From the NCBI RefSeq assembly GCF_002224365.1, contig NZ_CP022437.1, positions 3,596,001-3,660,000 of the forward strand: a stretch of 64,000 nt of DNA. Reading direction: 5' to 3'. Source of the stretch: Virgibacillus necropolis (lineage in GTDB: Bacteria > Bacillota > Bacilli > Bacillales > Amphibacillaceae). Below, in pieces: positions 61,791 to 64,000 of this stretch; position 1 is the stretch's first letter; the number at the start of each line of letters is the position of its first letter. Both the position numbers and the translations under genes were made by a program. Under the pieces are notes generated by a model. That model did not search any database. It saw nothing but the letters and a program-made list of their open reading frames with translations, and had not been told where the DNA came from.

Positions 61791-61970
61791 TAACTATCAT
61801 GATACCAAGATAAATAGTTAGTATAATCCCCACTAAATCTGAGCTTTATTATATTATACATTAACCTTCCTTGCTTTCCACCACTATTCGACAAAACCTG
61901 TATACCTAAAGTTTTACATCAGTGTAAAAACAATATAGTGGGAAAGTGAAAGTTGTTAGTTTATCATATT
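61791..61970. other. Intergenic region before the oxidoreductase, nothing recognised
   Basis: AT-rich sequence of about 180 bases without an ORF with a ribosome site or a strong repeat. It precedes the palindromic site at 61972. Confidence 0.5.
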
Positions 61971-61971
61971 C

Positions 61972-62004
61972 TATATAGGTAGTTACTAAATCTTACCCTA
62001 TATA
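61972..62004. promoter_or_regulatory. Operator-like imperfect palindrome upstream of the oxidoreductase gene
   Basis: TATATAGGTA and TACCCTATATA flank a 12-base centre; the right arm has one extra C. The site lies about 35 bases before the start codon of an oxidoreductase, where a HxlR/MarR-type redox regulator could bind. No regulator gene is adjacent. Confidence 0.35.
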
Positions 62005-62036
62005 CAGATTATTACACCGAAAGAAGGTTTCATTAA

Positions 62037-62972
62037 ATGAAAGCAATTATTATTGAATCATATGGTTCTTCAGATCAGTTGATTGAGAAAGAAGTTCCAA
62101 TGCCTACTATAGAAGATAATCAAGTATTGCTAGAACTTCATGCGACCTCAATTAACCCAATCGACTGGAAGTTACGTGAAGGATATTTACAAGAAAAACT
62201 CCCATTCGAATTTCCGATTATTTTGGGATGGGATGCCGCTGGAATTATTAAAGAGGTTGGAGCAAACGTGACAAACTTCCAAATTGGCGATTATGTATTT
62301 GCAAGGCCTGAGACAACAGCTGGTGGTACGTATGCTGAATATACATCAGTGGATGAGGACCTTTTAGCAAAAATGCCAGAAAATCTTTCCTTTGATGAAG
62401 CTGCATCTGTTCCTTTAGCTGGACTTACCGCTTGGCAATGTCTCGTTGATTTTTCGAATATAAAATCCGATGACAGGGTGTTAATTCATGCTGGTTCAGG
62501 TGGTGTCGGAAACTTTGCCATTCAAATCGCCAAAAGCTTTGGAGCGCATGTAGCTTCAACTGCTAGTGGGAAAAATGAAGCGTTTCTAAAGGAACTTGGA
62601 GTAGATGAGTTTATTAACTATAAGGAAGAAAACTTTGAAGATGTGATCAAAGAATTTGACATCGTTTTAGACACCATGGGCGGTGAAATTCAGGAAAGAA
62701 GCTTTGATGTATTGAAAAAAGGCGGAAAATTAGTTTCGATTGTTCAACCTCCAGATGAAGAAAAGGGAAAGGCAAAAGGTATCACTGCGGGATTTCACTG
62801 GTTAGAATCTAATGGCAAACAACTCGCAGAACTTGGCAATTTAATCAAAAGAGAACAAGTGGAAACAAATGTCGGTCATACATTCCCTTTCACCCAAGAA
62901 GGCTTACAAGAAGCACATAAGCTAAGTGAATCCCATCATGCAAAAGGAAAAATTGTGATTAAAATTAAATAG
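62037..62972 (+). CDS. NADP-dependent quinone-reductase-type oxidoreductase (zinc-free MDR family)
   Basis: 311 residues of the medium-chain dehydrogenase/reductase superfamily, quinone-oxidoreductase branch. The N-terminal substrate domain contains LHATSINPIDWKLREG near 36; the Rossmann part has HAGSGGVGNFAIQIAKSFGAHV near 151. The cysteine and histidine ligands of zinc alcohol dehydrogenases are absent. It probably reduces quinones or enals for electrophile detoxification. An AAGAAGG site precedes the ATG. Single-gene unit with a palindrome upstream. Confidence 0.88.
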   Translation: MKAIIIESYGSSDQLIEKEVPMPTIEDNQVLLELHATSINPIDWKLREGYLQEKLPFEFPIILGWDAAGIIKEVGANVTNFQIGDYVFARPETTAGGTYAEYTSVDEDLLAKMPENLSFDEAASVPLAGLTAWQCLVDFSNIKSDDRVLIHAGSGGVGNFAIQIAKSFGAHVASTASGKNEAFLKELGVDEFINYKEENFEDVIKEFDIVLDTMGGEIQERSFDVLKKGGKLVSIVQPPDEEKGKAKGITAGFHWLESNGKQLAELGNLIKREQVETNVGHTFPFTQEGLQEAHKLSESHHAKGKIVIKIK

Positions 62973-63123
62973 TCACTAAAATGCTTGGATTATTCTAATC
63001 ATCCAAGCATTTTTTACTGCCCGTTCAAGCCCGATTGGTTCAACTAGCATTTAGTGAGGGAAGAAAGAAAACCCAACTGAATGAAGGTTCACTTTATGTT
63101 TTTTTTAACAATAATTTTGTGTT

Positions 63124-63630
63124 TCACTTTAGATACCCCAAAATTTGCTTCCATTCTTCCACCTTTCCTGCAAAGGTTTTCGTATATCTTCCTGGGATAG
63201 GACTAGTCGAGGGTAGTTTGATAACATCTACATGATTCAGCTCATCTTTCCCCACATTTTTCCTTAATGTTTGAAAAGACTTTGTCCCATTACAAGCAAT
63301 GAGTCGGATAGTCGGATGTATCTTAAGTAGTCCAGGAATATCATTTGGCTCTTCTTCTGTAATGTTGCTATCCAGACTACCTTTACGATAGCACGCACCA
63401 ATTACATCCCATAATGCAAGATGATTTTGTTTTACAAATTTAGTTTTATCTTGATAATCAATTAAAGCCTTTTGATTAAATAGTTCATACAAAATATCCC
63501 AAAAATGATTGCGCGGGTTTCCGTAATATTGTTGATTTTCCAAAGATATAGCACTAGGCATGGAGCCAACAATTAATATTTTCGGGTTATCCGAAATTAT
63601 TGGGTTTAGACCAATAAGTTTGGTTGGCAT
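63124..63630 (-). CDS. Hypoxanthine/uracil-DNA glycosylase, UDG family 6
   Basis: Base-excision enzyme of the UDG superfamily, 168 residues. The family marks of the hypoxanthine-DNA glycosylase group are visible: IVGSMPSAISL near 20 (motif 1), YYGNPRNHFWDIL near 36, LALWDVIGACYRKGSLD near 72 and the C-terminal LPSTSPIPGRY near 140 (motif 2). The ATG at 63630 is chosen because GGAGGGG lies 7 bases upstream; a longer frame starts within this site. It may remove deaminated adenine (hypoxanthine) during spore life; that role is inference from the family and from the neighbour sspP. Confidence 0.85.
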   Translation of the reverse strand: MPTKLIGLNPIISDNPKILIVGSMPSAISLENQQYYGNPRNHFWDILYELFNQKALIDYQDKTKFVKQNHLALWDVIGACYRKGSLDSNITEEEPNDIPGLLKIHPTIRLIACNGTKSFQTLRKNVGKDELNHVDVIKLPSTSPIPGRYTKTFAGKVEEWKQILGYLK

Positions 63631-63755
63631 TATGCTGCCCCTCCTCATTATACGATTTCTTTCTTTATTATCTCGTACTAGGTGTGTTGTTTTCAACATA
63701 TTAGAAAACTTGTCTTATCGCCAAGCCTAATAGCGAAAGGCTTAGTTGCACTTAT

Positions 63756-63787
63756 GCAGTAAGAAAGGATTTACACTTTCTTACTGC
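63756..63787. repeat. 12-bp stem inverted repeat upstream of the glycosylase gene
   Basis: GCAGTAAGAAAG and its perfect complement CTTTCTTACTGC separated by eight bases. No T-run follows on either strand, so it is not a standard terminator. It lies between sspP and the glycosylase gene. Confidence 0.6.
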
Positions 63788-63817
63788 CAAAATAAATCCC
63801 ACTTATATAATATCCAG

Positions 63818-63847
63818 TAAAAAAAGGCAGCCATATGACTGCCTTTA
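63818..63847 (-). terminator. Terminator of sspP
   Basis: Stem AAAGGCAG/CTGCCTTT with a loop CATATG-like and seven T on the minus strand, 8 bases past the sspP stop codon. Confidence 0.92.
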
Positions 63848-63854
63848 CTAGTTT

Positions 63855-64000
63855 CTACATATCATGTGATGCGTCATTTTTCTGCCTTGAATGATTCTTG
63901 TTTTTCACTTTATGCGAGCCACTCAACGGTTCACCATACGGTTGCTTAGGACTTTTTGGTAAATTAGGTTCTTCCTGTTGCTTTGGACCTTTTGGATTTT
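63855..64000 (-). CDS. sspP: Small acid-soluble spore protein P (5' part outside window)
   Basis: The last 47 codons of an ORF that enters from beyond position 64000. The C-terminus reads [18 protein letters not shown] then DASHDM, nearly the sequence of B. subtilis SspP as I remember it (PLSGSKKVKNRNHTRQK, ending SHDM). The visible part includes an extra Lys/Pro-rich stretch ([19 protein letters not shown]), so the protein is longer than the 48 residues of SspP by an amount that cannot be seen. Minor SASPs of the O/P operon are made in the forespore. The sspO partner should lie upstream. Confidence 0.88.
   Translation of the reverse strand, partial: NPKGPKQQEEPNLPKSPKQPYGEPLSGSHKVKNKNHSRQKNDASHDM

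Noticed and set aside
1-64000. CRISPR arrays, prophage, integrases, transposases and conjugation genes
   Set aside because: None was seen; the repeats present are dispersed intergenic elements without spacers or adjacent recombinase genes.

Overview
The window is AT-rich, gene-dense chromosomal DNA of an endospore-forming, low-GC Gram-positive bacterium of the family Bacillaceae. The gene complement (GerA-type germinant receptor, YhcN/YlaJ spore lipoprotein, 3' end of sspP, SigI/RsgI, OpuA glycine-betaine uptake, BmrCD-like exporter) and the dispersed repeats fit a Virgibacillus/Oceanobacillus-like, probably halotolerant genus. That placement is inference from gene content, not a database result. 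I see no rRNA, CRISPR array, insertion sequence or prophage; one tRNA-Gly(UCC) is present.

Layout. 1-5.5 kb: start of an SDR gene, an M20 dipeptidase and a methionine-to-cysteine operon (yrrT-luxS-mccA-mccB). 5.6-8.7 kb: spore lipoprotein, a YhdB-like protein and the rsgI/sigI pair. 8.9-15.5 kb: a PRC-barrel stress protein, a membrane-anchored trypsin-like protease, and a heterodimeric multidrug ABC exporter (bmrC/bmrD type) behind a short leader-peptide ORF with two intrinsic terminators. 15.6-21 kb: zinc-finger protein, TDT-family channel and a three-gene germinant-receptor operon with a sigma-G-like promoter. 21-25.4 kb: aldo/keto reductase and opuA. 25.8-34.3 kb: marR-MMPL exporter pair, a murG paralogue, MATE exporter, aldehyde dehydrogenase and an unknown membrane protein. 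35-42 kb: nucleoside and purine permeases and the 2-oxoglutarate dehydrogenase genes odhA-odhB. 42-52.7 kb: trmL, amidase, ogt, queG, an ABC-class ATPase, tRNA-Gly, D-amino-acid aminotransferase, S9 peptidase, alpha/beta hydrolase and a DinB-family protein. 52.8-60.1 kb: a linearmycin-resistance-like set (histidine kinase, response regulator, ABC ATPase, two permeases) interspersed with a SIMPL protein, repeats and a Qnr-like pentapeptide gene carrying one in-frame stop. 60.2-64 kb: extended SDR, a type I toxin-antitoxin-like locus, zinc-free quinone-type oxidoreductase, family-6 uracil/hypoxanthine-DNA glycosylase and partial sspP.

The intergenic DNA carries three repeat types: a 142-323 bp family with GTTCAAAAAGTC termini (four copies, all in one orientation), GCGCAAGCGC-type hairpin repeats, and GC-rich nested inverted repeats. 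The most interesting non-coding signals are the leader-peptide attenuator in front of the bmrCD-like genes, the structured toxin mRNA at 61.45-61.75 kb, and several sigma-factor-specific promoters (sigma-G, sigma-B and a possible sigma-I) that match the roles of the genes behind them.
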